From Syntrophaceae bacterium (GTDB lineage Bacteria; Desulfobacterota; Syntrophia; Syntrophales; Smithellaceae), in NCBI GenBank assembly GCA_009773315.1, contig WRPE01000008.1:1-64000 (forward strand): a stretch of 64,000 nt of DNA, given 5' to 3'. Under the pieces are notes generated by a model. It searched no databases. It was not told where the DNA came from and worked only from the letters and a program-made list of their open reading frames with translations. Position 1 is the stretch's first letter. Each line of letters opens with the position of its first letter. Below, piece by piece: positions 49,077 to 58,966 of this stretch. A program made the position numbers and the translations under genes.

Positions 49077-49409
49077 CTATTCTTCCTCAATAATTCTGCT
49101 GCGTACTTTTCTCACCCAATAGGCCGCATTGATGCAGCCTATCACAACACCGATAATCAGGAACATTAGCGCCCAGGAATACTGTGTCGGCCATGTGCGG
49201 TCAATCCAGAGCCCCAGCGCAACGCCGATGAGCGTGGGAATGGCGACTGCCCAGCCGACAATGCCCATCATGCCCAGACCAAACCAGACGGTTTCATCTT
49301 TATGACGCAATCCCTTCGAGCGCAGCGCTTCTTTTTTGGCAACCTGCTCAGTGAAATGATCGGCCATCTTCCGGCGGCGCGAGTTTGCCGTTCTTTTTAT
49401 TTCAACCAT
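49077..49409 (-). CDS. atpQ: N-ATPase AtpQ subunit (AtpI-like)
   Basis: 110 residues: a charged N-terminal 40 residues (RRRKMADHFTEQVAKKEALRSK), then two membrane helices (FGLGMMGIVGWAVAIPTLIGVALG and WALMFLIIGVVIGCINAAYWV). It corresponds to the ATPase_gene1/AtpI-like protein that precedes atpR in N-ATPase operons and probably assists c-ring assembly or Mg2+/Na+ handling. An earlier start at an internal ATG (residue 15) is possible. Confidence 0.82.
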   Translation of the reverse strand: MVEIKRTANSRRRKMADHFTEQVAKKEALRSKGLRHKDETVWFGLGMMGIVGWAVAIPTLIGVALGLWIDRTWPTQYSWALMFLIIGVVIGCINAAYWVRKVRSRIIEEE

Positions 49410-49531
49410 ACTTGATCCTCTGCATTACTGGCTTTATGGTCAACGCGGCGCGGGGACCGCGCTTGAACCAATTCGGCGCGTTCGGGGATAACCTAACCAC
49501 CTGAAGGTGGCGCGAGGTCACTCGACGCGCC
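49410..49531 (-). other. Hairpin-rich spacer between atpC and atpQ
   Basis: 122 bp without a gene in an operon that is otherwise nearly gapless. It is GC-rich, with CCACCTGAAGGTGG as a perfect hairpin (around 49498-49511) and GCGCGGGGACCGCGC (around 49446-49460). It may be an mRNA processing or attenuation site that sets F1 against Fo subunit expression. Confidence 0.4.
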
Positions 49532-51290
<1,759 letters not shown>

Positions 51291-51380
51291 TCATTCACCT
51301 CGCTTTATTTTTTCATGGGAGGATTTCCCATTCATGAAACATAATTTTCCTTCTTAATTACGACTTAATATTTTGTTATA

Positions 51381-51399
51381 ATAGCAACAGCCATGCCAA
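51381..51399 (-). promoter_or_regulatory. Sigma-54 (-24/-12) promoter for the N-ATPase operon
   Basis: Minus strand TTGGCATGGCTGTTGCTAT. The invariant GG (-24) and GC (-12) are separated by exactly ten bases, and the sequence matches YTGGCACG-N4-TTGCW with one difference. It points at atpD, whose start is about 95 bases downstream. A sigma-54 promoter would need an enhancer-binding activator; none is encoded nearby. Confidence 0.6.
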
Positions 51400-51608
51400 T
51401 TGCTATTTTTTGCGCATACCACCGTTATCATTGGAATGACTTAATCGGATGAAGAAATACAATAGACAACAAAACGACACGGATGTCATAGATGAAGGTG
51501 GCCCGCATCGTGCGCAACTCGCCAAATGCATACAACGGTGGGCAGAGAAGACGGCGACACTTTTGTCACAGGGGCATGACCGAAATGTCACTTCTTGCTG
51601 AGAATTAT

Positions 51609-51632
51609 CGCTCGTCCCGCTTAAGCGGGATT
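51609..51632 (-). repeat. Dispersed repeat, partial copy 3
   Basis: In reverse complement AATCCCGCTTAAGCGGGACGAGCG matches the first 24 bases of the repeat at 131 with one difference. The match then ends, so this is a truncated copy or an independent module carrying only the first hairpin. Confidence 0.55.
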
Positions 51633-51750
51633 AAAAGCACACTTTGACCTTATGATATAGATGATATATAAATAGACGAACATGTTCTTGTAGCTTTATG
51701 CACAAGTCTTCTAAGGAAAGTGACTTAGCAACGAAAGACAACGGATTCCC

Positions 51751-52602
51751 ATGACGATTCGTGACATTATTTCCGAAACAACTATTAAACTGGAAGCCGT
51801 GGGGATTCCTTCGGCCAGACTGGACGCGGAAGTTCTGTTGGCTTTTTGTCTGAACTGCGACCGGTTGGAATTTATCAAGAATCCTGACAGACCACTAAGC
51901 AACACTCAAATGACGGCCTTCCAAAAACTTCTCGACAGACGATTACGCTTCGAGCCGGTCGCCTACATTACCGGACGCAAGGCCTTCTGGTCCTTCACAC
52001 TGGAAGTCAATCATGACGTGCTGATTCCCCGGCCCGATACGGAAGTGATTGTCGAAGAAGCGCTCGCCGTCTGCCGGACTCAGGCTTTCAACCAGCGACG
52101 TATTTTGGATATCGGTACGGGCAGCGGTGCGATTGCACTGGCCTTGGCCAAAGAAATTCCCAAGGCACAAATCACAGCCACCGACATTTCGGCGGCGGCG
52201 CTGAAACTGGCCCAAAAAAATGCCCTCGCTCTGGAACTGCAAAATTCGATTACCTTCCTTCAGGGTGATTTATTTGAACAGGTTCATGGCGAATTTAATA
52301 TGATCGTTTCCAATCCGCCCTATATCGGAACCGAGGAATATGAGACGCTCGCCGCCGGCGTTAAAGATTATGAGCCACGCGAGGCGCTCCTGTCCGGACA
52401 AACAGGTCTGGAATTTTACGAAAAATTAATATATCAGGCACATAGCCATCTTACAGAAAATGGCTGGCTTTTGCTCGAAATCGGCGCTAAACAGGGCAAA
52501 AGTGTGCGCGCCATCATGGCAAATTCCTGTTTTTATGATCGTATTGATGTGCGCGCTGATTACGCGGGACATTCGCGCGTAATCAAAGGAAGGAGAAAAT
52601 AA
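51751..52602 (+). CDS. prmC: Release factor glutamine methyltransferase
   Basis: 283 residues. An N-terminal helical domain (about 1-75) recognises the release factor, followed by a SAM-dependent methyltransferase with ILDIGTGSGAIALALAKEIP and the catalytic motif VSNPPYI. PRPDTEVIVEEAL is a further family mark. It methylates the GGQ glutamine of RF1/RF2. It directly precedes murA with no gap between stop and start codons, so they are coupled. prfA itself is not in the window. Confidence 0.95.
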   Translation: MTIRDIISETTIKLEAVGIPSARLDAEVLLAFCLNCDRLEFIKNPDRPLSNTQMTAFQKLLDRRLRFEPVAYITGRKAFWSFTLEVNHDVLIPRPDTEVIVEEALAVCRTQAFNQRRILDIGTGSGAIALALAKEIPKAQITATDISAAALKLAQKNALALELQNSITFLQGDLFEQVHGEFNMIVSNPPYIGTEEYETLAAGVKDYEPREALLSGQTGLEFYEKLIYQAHSHLTENGWLLLEIGAKQGKSVRAIMANSCFYDRIDVRADYAGHSRVIKGRRK

Positions 52603-53853
52603 GTGGATAAAATAGTCGTTCACGGCGGTAAACCGCTCCATGGAGATGTTCAGATCAGCGGCGCGAAAAACGCCGCTTTGCCGGTTCTGACGGCGGCGCT
52701 GCTGACGGAAGAAACGTGTACGTTTCATAACATTCCCGATCTGGTCGATATCAAAACCACCTATAAGCTTTTAAGAAATATGGGTGTGGAAATTGAAGGC
52801 GACAGCACCGTGCAAATCAGCGCTGATAAAATAATAAACAGCGTCGCCCCCTATGATCTCGTCAAAACGATGCGCGCCTCCATATTGGTTCTGGGTCCGC
52901 TTGTGGCGCGTATGGGCAAGGCCCGAGTGTCCCTGCCGGGCGGTTGCGCCATCGGCGCAAGGCCGGTTAACCTGCACATTAAAGCGCTCCAGGATATGGG
53001 CGCTTCCGTAGAATTGCGCGGTGGTTATATCGAAGCGGCGGCGGATAGACTGAAAGGCGCCAATATTTATTTTGATCTGCCGACGGTCACCGGCACGGAA
53101 AACATCATGATGGCGGCCACGCTGGCGGAAGGCACTACGGTGCTCAACAATGCCGCGCGGGAACCGGAAATCGTCAACCTGGCGGATGTTCTTAAAGGTA
53201 TGGGCGCCAGAATCAGCGGCGCGGGAACGGATGTCATCACGATCAACGGCGTAACATCATTGAAAGGGACTGAAGCGTCCATTATTCCTGATCGCATCGA
53301 AGCCGGCACGTTTATGATCGCCGCCGGAATGACGCAGGGTGAAATCAATGTGTTAGGCTGCAACCCCCAGCATCTGGAAGCTCTGATCAACAAATTGCGC
53401 GACACCGGTATGAAAATCACACCTATTGACGGAGGACTGAAAGTCGCCGCCGGTCATAAAATCCATAGTGTTGATGTGAAAACCCTTCCCCACCCCGGCT
53501 TTCCCACAGATTTGCAGGCGCAGATCATGGCTTACATGTCCATTGGCGGCGGCCTTTCCGTAATTACGGAAACGGTTTTTGAAAACCGTTTCATGCATGT
53601 GAGCGAACTCATGCGCATGGGTGCGGACATCACAATTCAGGGCGGCAGCGCCATTGTCCGGGGCGTACCGACGCTCTACGGCGCGCAAATCATGGCCACG
53701 GATTTGCGGGCTTCCGCCTCGCTGATTCTGGCGGCGCTGGTTGCCCAAGGGACAACTGAAATTTCAAGGGTTTATCATATTGATCGCGGTTATGAGAATA
53801 TTGAAAAGAAATTCTCCGCGCTGGGTGCGGACATACAAAGGATGAAACAATAA
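52603..53853 (+). CDS. murA: UDP-N-acetylglucosamine 1-carboxyvinyltransferase
   Basis: 416 residues, full length. It starts with GTG directly after the prmC stop; GGAGG lies just upstream inside prmC. The first committed step of peptidoglycan synthesis, transferring enolpyruvate from PEP to UDP-GlcNAc. Catalytic Cys is in [15 protein letters not shown] (fosfomycin target), with [16 protein letters not shown] at the N-terminus. Its stop is one base before the hisD start. Confidence 0.96.
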   Translation: MDKIVVHGGKPLHGDVQISGAKNAALPVLTAALLTEETCTFHNIPDLVDIKTTYKLLRNMGVEIEGDSTVQISADKIINSVAPYDLVKTMRASILVLGPLVARMGKARVSLPGGCAIGARPVNLHIKALQDMGASVELRGGYIEAAADRLKGANIYFDLPTVTGTENIMMAATLAEGTTVLNNAAREPEIVNLADVLKGMGARISGAGTDVITINGVTSLKGTEASIIPDRIEAGTFMIAAGMTQGEINVLGCNPQHLEALINKLRDTGMKITPIDGGLKVAAGHKIHSVDVKTLPHPGFPTDLQAQIMAYMSIGGGLSVITETVFENRFMHVSELMRMGADITIQGGSAIVRGVPTLYGAQIMATDLRASASLILAALVAQGTTEISRVYHIDRGYENIEKKFSALGADIQRMKQ

Positions 53854-53854
53854 A

Positions 53855-55156
53855 ATGAAAATTATTCGAGCCGACGCAACGGAATTTCGTGATTTTTTTC
53901 AAGAATTACGGCGGCGAGGCGGTGCGTTTACGCCGGATCTGCTGGCAAACGTGGCCCAGATCATTCACGATGTTTCCGTGCGCGGCGATGAAGCGCTTTT
54001 TCATTATACCAAAAAGTTTGACGGCCACGACTTGATCGCGGCGACGCTCGAAGTAACAGACGCGGAAAGAAAAGAAGCGCTGGCCAAAGTAAAAACGCAG
54101 GACCGGGACGTGATCCGACTTGCCGCCCAGCGGATTGAAAAATATCATCGCCACCAAATCGCTTTGGGATATTCGATTGTTGATGAAGACGGCATGGAAT
54201 TGGGCCAGCGGATACTGCCCTTGCAACGGGCAGGCATTTACGCGCCCGGCGGCAAGGCTTTTTATCCATCCACGCTGCTGATGGCGGCCATTCCGGCGCG
54301 TATTGCAGGTGTCCAGGAAATCATCCTGGCAAGCCCCGTGAAGGACGGTCAACTCAATCCGCTCATTGCCGCAGCGGCCGACGTCGCCGGGGTTAACCGC
54401 ATCTTCAAGATCGGTGGCGCTCAGGCTATCGCCGCACTGGCCTATGGAACACAAACTATTCCGCGCGTGGATAAAATTGTTGGACCGGGCAATGCCTATG
54501 TCGCCGCGGCCAAGAAACTCGTATTCGGACAGGTCGCCATTGATATGATCGCCGGCCCCAGCGAAGTGGTGATCATTGCCGATCAAACCGCCAATCCCGC
54601 TTATGCGGCGGCGGATATGCTGGCGCAGGCCGAGCATGATGAAATGGCGGCGGCTGTTTTATTCACGCCCTATCCCGATCTGGCCGCTCGCGTGGCGGGA
54701 GAAATCGAAAAGCAGTTGCAGAAGCTCCCCAAGAAAGGGATCATTGAAAAATCTCTGGCTCAGTACGGCGCGATCATCATCACATCCGGCATCGGTCAGG
54801 CCGTGGAGCTGACCAATCTCTTCGCGCCGGAGCATCTGGAGCTGATGGTGGAAAATCCGAAGGATATTTTAGGACAAATTCGCAACGCCGGTTCTGTTTT
54901 TCTGGGATCCTACACACCGGAAGCCTTAGGCGACTACATCGCCGGGAGCAATCATATTTTGCCCACGGAAGGCACGGCACGGTTTTCATCCCCCCTGGGT
55001 GTTTATGATTTCTACAAGCGGATGAGCGTCCTGTCTTTTACCCAGGCGGCTTTCGAGAAGCTATCCTTGCAAACACGGCATTTTGCCCAAATGGAAGGTT
55101 TGGACGCACACGCCAATTCGGTGCACGTGCGCAGCACACCCGGTAAAGATGAGTGA
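53855..55156 (+). CDS. hisD: Histidinol dehydrogenase
   Basis: 433 residues. It oxidises histidinol to histidine in two NAD+ steps. Typical segments are QRAGIYAPGGKAFYPSTLLM, VDKIVGPGNAYVAAAKKLV, DMIAGPSEVVIIAD, QAEHDEMAAAVLFT (zinc/active-site Glu-His-Asp), NLFAPEHLEL and GSNHILPT. It is the third gene of prmC-murA-hisD; no other his gene is present nearby. After it the gene density drops and an accessory region begins. Confidence 0.96.
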   Translation: MKIIRADATEFRDFFQELRRRGGAFTPDLLANVAQIIHDVSVRGDEALFHYTKKFDGHDLIAATLEVTDAERKEALAKVKTQDRDVIRLAAQRIEKYHRHQIALGYSIVDEDGMELGQRILPLQRAGIYAPGGKAFYPSTLLMAAIPARIAGVQEIILASPVKDGQLNPLIAAAADVAGVNRIFKIGGAQAIAALAYGTQTIPRVDKIVGPGNAYVAAAKKLVFGQVAIDMIAGPSEVVIIADQTANPAYAAADMLAQAEHDEMAAAVLFTPYPDLAARVAGEIEKQLQKLPKKGIIEKSLAQYGAIIITSGIGQAVELTNLFAPEHLELMVENPKDILGQIRNAGSVFLGSYTPEALGDYIAGSNHILPTEGTARFSSPLGVYDFYKRMSVLSFTQAAFEKLSLQTRHFAQMEGLDAHANSVHVRSTPGKDE

Positions 55157-55373
55157 ACAGTTAGCGCTTAACCTTTTTCTCCTCCATTCACCGACCTATC
55201 ACCTGATATTCAGGTAACCTAAAGTAATTAATGGTTGTGTTTGAGTACTTCTTCCTGCTATCCACAAATAGTCAACCTCGACGAAAATGTAATATTTTAA
55301 ATCGTAATAAATATTAACAATGAGTGACGACAAGCATTGTCAACAGACCTCAGATTTTATGGTCAACATTTCA

Positions 55374-55402
55374 TTGACATACAAGACCAACAATTTTATA
55401 AT
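55374..55402 (+). promoter_or_regulatory. Consensus sigma-70 promoter upstream of the carbon-nitrogen hydrolase
   Basis: TTGACA (55374-55379), exactly 17 bases, then TATAAT (55397-55402): a perfect match to consensus at ideal spacing, with an AT-rich upstream stretch. The leader to the ATG is about 135 nt and contains the inverted repeat CTTATAA/TTATAAG (55424-55430, 55443-55449). Confidence 0.8.
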
Positions 55403-55543
55403 TCACACATAAACAAGTAATGTCTTATAAGATTTATCTATATTATAAGGAAACCATATAAAAAGTAGTTGGGCGTCTCGATCACTAAGAGTCAGTAAGC
55501 GTGGTTGGTTGCTTGCTTGGTTATAAACAGGTGGAGGATTCGA

Positions 55544-56494
55544 ATGGTTCCAATCAAAGTTGCTGCAGTGCAAATGCGGGCACAAGTTGGCGCAATTGCA
55601 CGAAACCTCTCATGCGCCGAAGCTCTGGTCCGCGAAGCCTTTCGGCGTGGTGCTCGTTGGGTAATCCTTCCCGAGTTCTTCCCGTCCGCAGTAGCTTTCA
55701 CACCAACGATGCTTTCAGCGTGGCAACCGCTGGAGGGTCCCCCTCTGCAACTTATGCGCAGACTTGCACGTGAATATGACGGTGTCGTAGGCGGTTCTTT
55801 CATCGCGAAGTCAGGACAGGACTGTTTCAATAGTTTTCTGCTCGTTTTTCCGAATGGCCAGTACTTCCGGCACGACAAGGATTTACCCACTATGTGGGAG
55901 AACAGTTACTACATTGGCGGTTCGGATGACGGCATCCTCGACACGCCTGATGGTTCTATCGGCGTCGCTATGTGCTGGGAATTAATTCGTTCCCGGACGG
56001 CCCGTAGATTGCTGGGCAAAGTGGACTTAGTCGTGGGCGGTTCATGTTGGTGGGATATGCGCCTCCCTGTGGCTCCTAAATACGCTCAGGATCAAGCGCG
56101 GTCGAGGGACTTGCTAAGAAACGCCCCAGCCCATCTTGCGCGGATGCTTCGCGTCCCCGTAATACACGCCTCTCACGCAGGTGAGTTTGAGGGATTGACG
56201 CCGGGCCGCGAGTCCGTGTCCTATATTTCTCGCTATCTGGGAGAGAGTCAAATCACAGACGGTAACGGCCAGGTACTGGCCCGTATGACGTACGAAGATG
56301 GCGAAGGCGTGATCATCGCCGACATCACTCCCGGCCAAGTGGCCGGAGCCTCAGCGCCCATTCCCGATGACTTCTGGACTGACGCACTACCGGAAGGGGC
56401 CGCTATGGCATGGGAGTCCTTGAACCCACTCGGACGACAGTACTACGCCACGACCGTTCGCCCAAATCTCGAAGATGACTCGTTCACTGCATAG
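55544..56494 (+). CDS. Carbon-nitrogen hydrolase (nitrilase superfamily)
   Basis: 316 residues. The Glu-Lys-Cys triad of the nitrilase superfamily is visible in VILPEFFP (Glu), HDKDLPTMWEN (Lys) and GVAMCWELIRSR (Cys). It probably hydrolyses an amide or N-carbamoyl compound; the branch (amidase, carbamoylase, nitrilase) cannot be told. The ATG at 55544 follows GGAGG at 7 bases. It stands alone between hisD and the accessory operon, with long AT-rich spacers either side, which suggests it arrived separately. The start MVPIKVAAVQM is normal for the family. Confidence 0.85.
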   Translation: MVPIKVAAVQMRAQVGAIARNLSCAEALVREAFRRGARWVILPEFFPSAVAFTPTMLSAWQPLEGPPLQLMRRLAREYDGVVGGSFIAKSGQDCFNSFLLVFPNGQYFRHDKDLPTMWENSYYIGGSDDGILDTPDGSIGVAMCWELIRSRTARRLLGKVDLVVGGSCWWDMRLPVAPKYAQDQARSRDLLRNAPAHLARMLRVPVIHASHAGEFEGLTPGRESVSYISRYLGESQITDGNGQVLARMTYEDGEGVIIADITPGQVAGASAPIPDDFWTDALPEGAAMAWESLNPLGRQYYATTVRPNLEDDSFTA

Positions 56495-56814
56495 GGACGA
56501 GATGCTGCCTTCCGCGATGACGACGCTCGACCCACCATTTACAGCGGGATTACTTTAAAGCTATGGAGGTGATTATGCAACGAACGGTTTGCAGCCAACA
56601 CAGTCCTTGACGAAAGAACAAAAATATGAAAATTTATACTATGTGCAACTGATTAACATTAATAAGAAAAGCAGAATTTGGTACGTATAGCAAGCTGAAT
56701 CAGTAAAACGTCAACCTTGAAGAATATGCTTGATTTCAATGCGTAATCAATCCTCTCTCATCGATAATTTCAAAGAAATACATTTCAATTTGTGACAATA
56801 TTTCACGTCGTAAT
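56495..56814. other. AT-rich spacer before the accessory operon
   Basis: About 320 bp without a convincing open frame or recognisable RNA. It is richer in A+T than the housekeeping genes around it. I see no attachment site or tRNA fragment. Confidence 0.5.
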
Positions 56815-56844
56815 TTGACAATCACAAAAAATATTTCCTATTAG
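56815..56844 (+). promoter_or_regulatory. Promoter of the accessory operon
   Basis: TTGACA (56815-56820), an 18-base spacer, then TATTAG (56839-56844, 4/6). It is immediately followed by a palindrome at the expected transcription start. Confidence 0.55.
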
Positions 56845-56846
56845 AG

Positions 56847-56862
56847 GGACAAGACGTTGTCC
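56847..56862 (+). promoter_or_regulatory. Palindromic operator at the accessory operon promoter
   Basis: The inverted repeat GGACAA-GACG-TTGTCC has perfect 6-bp arms and starts 3 bases after the -10 box, a classic place for a repressor. The first gene of the operon encodes a DNA-binding winged helix, so autoregulation is the simple reading. Confidence 0.5.
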
Positions 56863-56902
56863 ATTTAGTATGATATAGATATTCCAAAAGATGGAGGGAG
56901 AA

Positions 56903-57652
56903 ATGAAAAAGAAAGCTGATACACCTGAAATAGTCTCAGCGGATGATGCTGTTCCTATCGATAAGTACGCTGCAAAAGCAATGAATTATCTAAAGAATAG
57001 AACCGTAATGATAATGAACGGTGACACACCGGTAAATTTCTCGTCTGATAATACCATTGTGGCCTATCGCCTGGAAACAGCAATTACAGATATGCTGCGT
57101 AGTACGGCCAACAAATTGAAGGCCACTATCTGTTGGGCGGATTGTGTCAGTGATTTAATCGCCGTTCCGTCTTTCATGAATATCATTAATCCCTTGGACT
57201 TGACGGAAGAAGAAACAGACGAGATATTCCAATGGTTTTCATTTTTGGAAGAAGCCGGTGACCCGAACTCCCTATGTGTTCTTTTCACATCAGCGCCACC
57301 GTTTAAAATACCCCCCAAAGTCGAAAAATACATTCTCAGAACACCGGAATTCATTGACGACGATTATCTGAAATTAAAGATCCTGAACAAAAAGGCAGCG
57401 GCCACCCGGCATAACAAACAGCATCGTGGTTATGACCGTAAAATTTTTCGTCTTCTCAAAATCATGAAGGTGCTTAAATCAGAAGGTATCATGTATGTTG
57501 AGGACATGCGCAACGAGTTCAGCATCTCCCCGAAGACCGTCCGCAGAGATATTGAGCTGTGGAATGCCTTGGGGGAAGTCATCGAATATGACCGAAATAA
57601 AAAGGGTTATGTCCTTGCCTATTCGGATGGCGTCGTCTATGATGTCACCTAA
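56903..57652 (+). CDS. DeoR-type winged-helix protein with unknown N-terminal domain
   Basis: 249 residues from the ATG at 56903 (GGAGGG upstream). Residues about 185-245 are a DeoR-like helix-turn-helix: KIMKVLKSEGIMYVEDMRNEFSISPKTVRRDIELWNALG, then a wing with VIEYDRNKKGYVL. The first 170 residues are not recognised. They look alpha/beta (TVMIMNGDTPVNF, TICWADCVSDLIAVP, SLCVLFTSAPPFK) and could be a sensor or an ATPase-like domain. It probably represses its own operon through the palindrome at 56847. The sugar-phosphate domain of ordinary DeoR proteins is absent. Confidence 0.75.
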   Translation: MKKKADTPEIVSADDAVPIDKYAAKAMNYLKNRTVMIMNGDTPVNFSSDNTIVAYRLETAITDMLRSTANKLKATICWADCVSDLIAVPSFMNIINPLDLTEEETDEIFQWFSFLEEAGDPNSLCVLFTSAPPFKIPPKVEKYILRTPEFIDDDYLKLKILNKKAAATRHNKQHRGYDRKIFRLLKIMKVLKSEGIMYVEDMRNEFSISPKTVRRDIELWNALGEVIEYDRNKKGYVLAYSDGVVYDVT

Positions 57653-57684
57653 AAAGGTAAATAAATAAATCAAGGAGGCTGGAT

Positions 57685-57951
57685 ATGGCAAACGGTGGAC
57701 ATATCAGTTGTGCAAAGTGTACCTATAGCAGGCTCAAGCCAGGGAAATGCGACATCTGGGGAATCGAGATCAGCGGCTTCCTTCTATGTCGGGCATTCCG
57801 ATCTCCTGGCCAGTCTCATACGGCAGCAAGAAAAGAATTCAAAATGCTCAACAAACTGAAACCAGGGGTTGTATATGCAGTTGATAACAGCGTTGTGGCC
57901 ATAGGCAACCCGGAGCCGGTTTTTCAAATTGTGGAAGTTGGAAACCATTAA
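57685..57951 (+). CDS. Small four-cysteine protein
   Basis: 88 residues with AAGGAGG before the ATG. The N-terminal half has CxxC at 9/12 and cysteines at about 22 and 35 (CAKCTYSR, GKCDIWG, FLLCRAF), spacing suited to a zinc ribbon or Fe-S site. The C-terminal half is beta-rich (GVVYAVDNSVVAIGNPEPVFQIVEV). No family recognised. It is 32 bases after the regulator and 16 before the nuclease-like gene, so clearly part of the operon. Confidence 0.6.
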   Translation: MANGGHISCAKCTYSRLKPGKCDIWGIEISGFLLCRAFRSPGQSHTAARKEFKMLNKLKPGVVYAVDNSVVAIGNPEPVFQIVEVGNH

Positions 57952-57967
57952 ATTTGAGGATGATACT

Positions 57968-58966
57968 ATGACTGTAAGGTATGAGCGCTCATTGAATAAA
58001 GAAAGTGTAGATTTACTGAAGTCGACTGGGAAATTGAATTTTCTGATTGATGGATACGAGACATGGATTCCAGACGATCCGAATGCTTTCGATATTCATC
58101 TCAGAGAGAAAAATGAAATCATGATCTATCACGGAGGCACCCGTCTCATCACAATCAGCTTGTCTAATGACTCCGTAAAATTATCTACAGATAAGTCATA
58201 TAGTAGAGTGGGCGTTTCCTACAGTACACTCATGAGAGAATGGGCTTTCGATGATTTAGTTAAAAAACAGAAAGAATATAAAGATTATCTTATTGAGGCT
58301 GCGAGAATTGCACAGAATAAATTTTATGATAACAAGAAAGAGGGATGGTGGTCTAATAGGCTCAGTCTTTATTTTGGGAAAAATTGGGATGTTGAAAAAG
58401 AATGGTTGATTTTTGATCGTGAGGCCGTCTTGGGGTTTAAAAAACGCGATGAAAAAAGCATGTTCTATGAAAAAATGAAAGAGAAATATCTCGTCATCCG
58501 ATCTAAATTCAGAAAAGATAATCCGAAAATATGGGGGAAGGAAGATTTAAGAAAATCCTTTGGTGATGAATTGGATTTCCTTGCGATCGGACCGGCAAAA
58601 GAACTTTTTTGTATTGAGTTGAAGCATGGAAGCTATACCTCCGGGATTTATTGGGGGCCATTGCAGGTATCAGTTTATAAAGATGCATTTTATGAAGTTG
58701 TTTCATCTATCTCTGACAACATTAAGTGTCTCGTTAAACAAAAGATTGATCTCGGATTACTTCCCGTAGAGGCAACAAAGTGGCTCCCAGATGGTAAATT
58801 CAAAGAAGTCAAAGCTATTGTCGCAATCGCTGATTTTAACAAAAAGAGTAGCAGCAAGGATAAGATTAAGAAAGTTCAAGATGAACTTAGGAATAGAGGT
58901 TCGTACTATGTGTCTGTCGCCAAGATTGAAGAAAATGGAAGTGGCCTGAACGTAATAATATCATGA
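57968..58966 (+). CDS. PD-(D/E)XK nuclease-like protein
   Basis: 332 residues from the ATG at 57968 (GAGGA upstream). The C-terminal third carries a PD-(D/E)XK core: Asp203 in DELDFLAIG, Glu217-x-Lys219 in FCIELKHG, and a following Gln233-xxx-Tyr237 (GPLQVSVYKDAFY) like the QxxxY motif of RecB-type nucleases. The first ~180 residues are not recognised; a beta-rich start leads to a charged helical middle (KKQKEYKDYLIEAARIAQNKFY). It probably cuts DNA. Its TGA stop overlaps the next start in ATGA, so the two proteins are likely made in equal amounts. Confidence 0.7.
   Translation: MTVRYERSLNKESVDLLKSTGKLNFLIDGYETWIPDDPNAFDIHLREKNEIMIYHGGTRLITISLSNDSVKLSTDKSYSRVGVSYSTLMREWAFDDLVKKQKEYKDYLIEAARIAQNKFYDNKKEGWWSNRLSLYFGKNWDVEKEWLIFDREAVLGFKKRDEKSMFYEKMKEKYLVIRSKFRKDNPKIWGKEDLRKSFGDELDFLAIGPAKELFCIELKHGSYTSGIYWGPLQVSVYKDAFYEVVSSISDNIKCLVKQKIDLGLLPVEATKWLPDGKFKEVKAIVAIADFNKKSSSKDKIKKVQDELRNRGSYYVSVAKIEENGSGLNVIIS

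Noticed and set aside
51403-51591. Minus-strand open frame of 62 codons in the atpD-prmC gap
   Set aside because: No ribosome-binding site and Cys/Ser-rich random composition; it lies upstream of the sigma-54 element.
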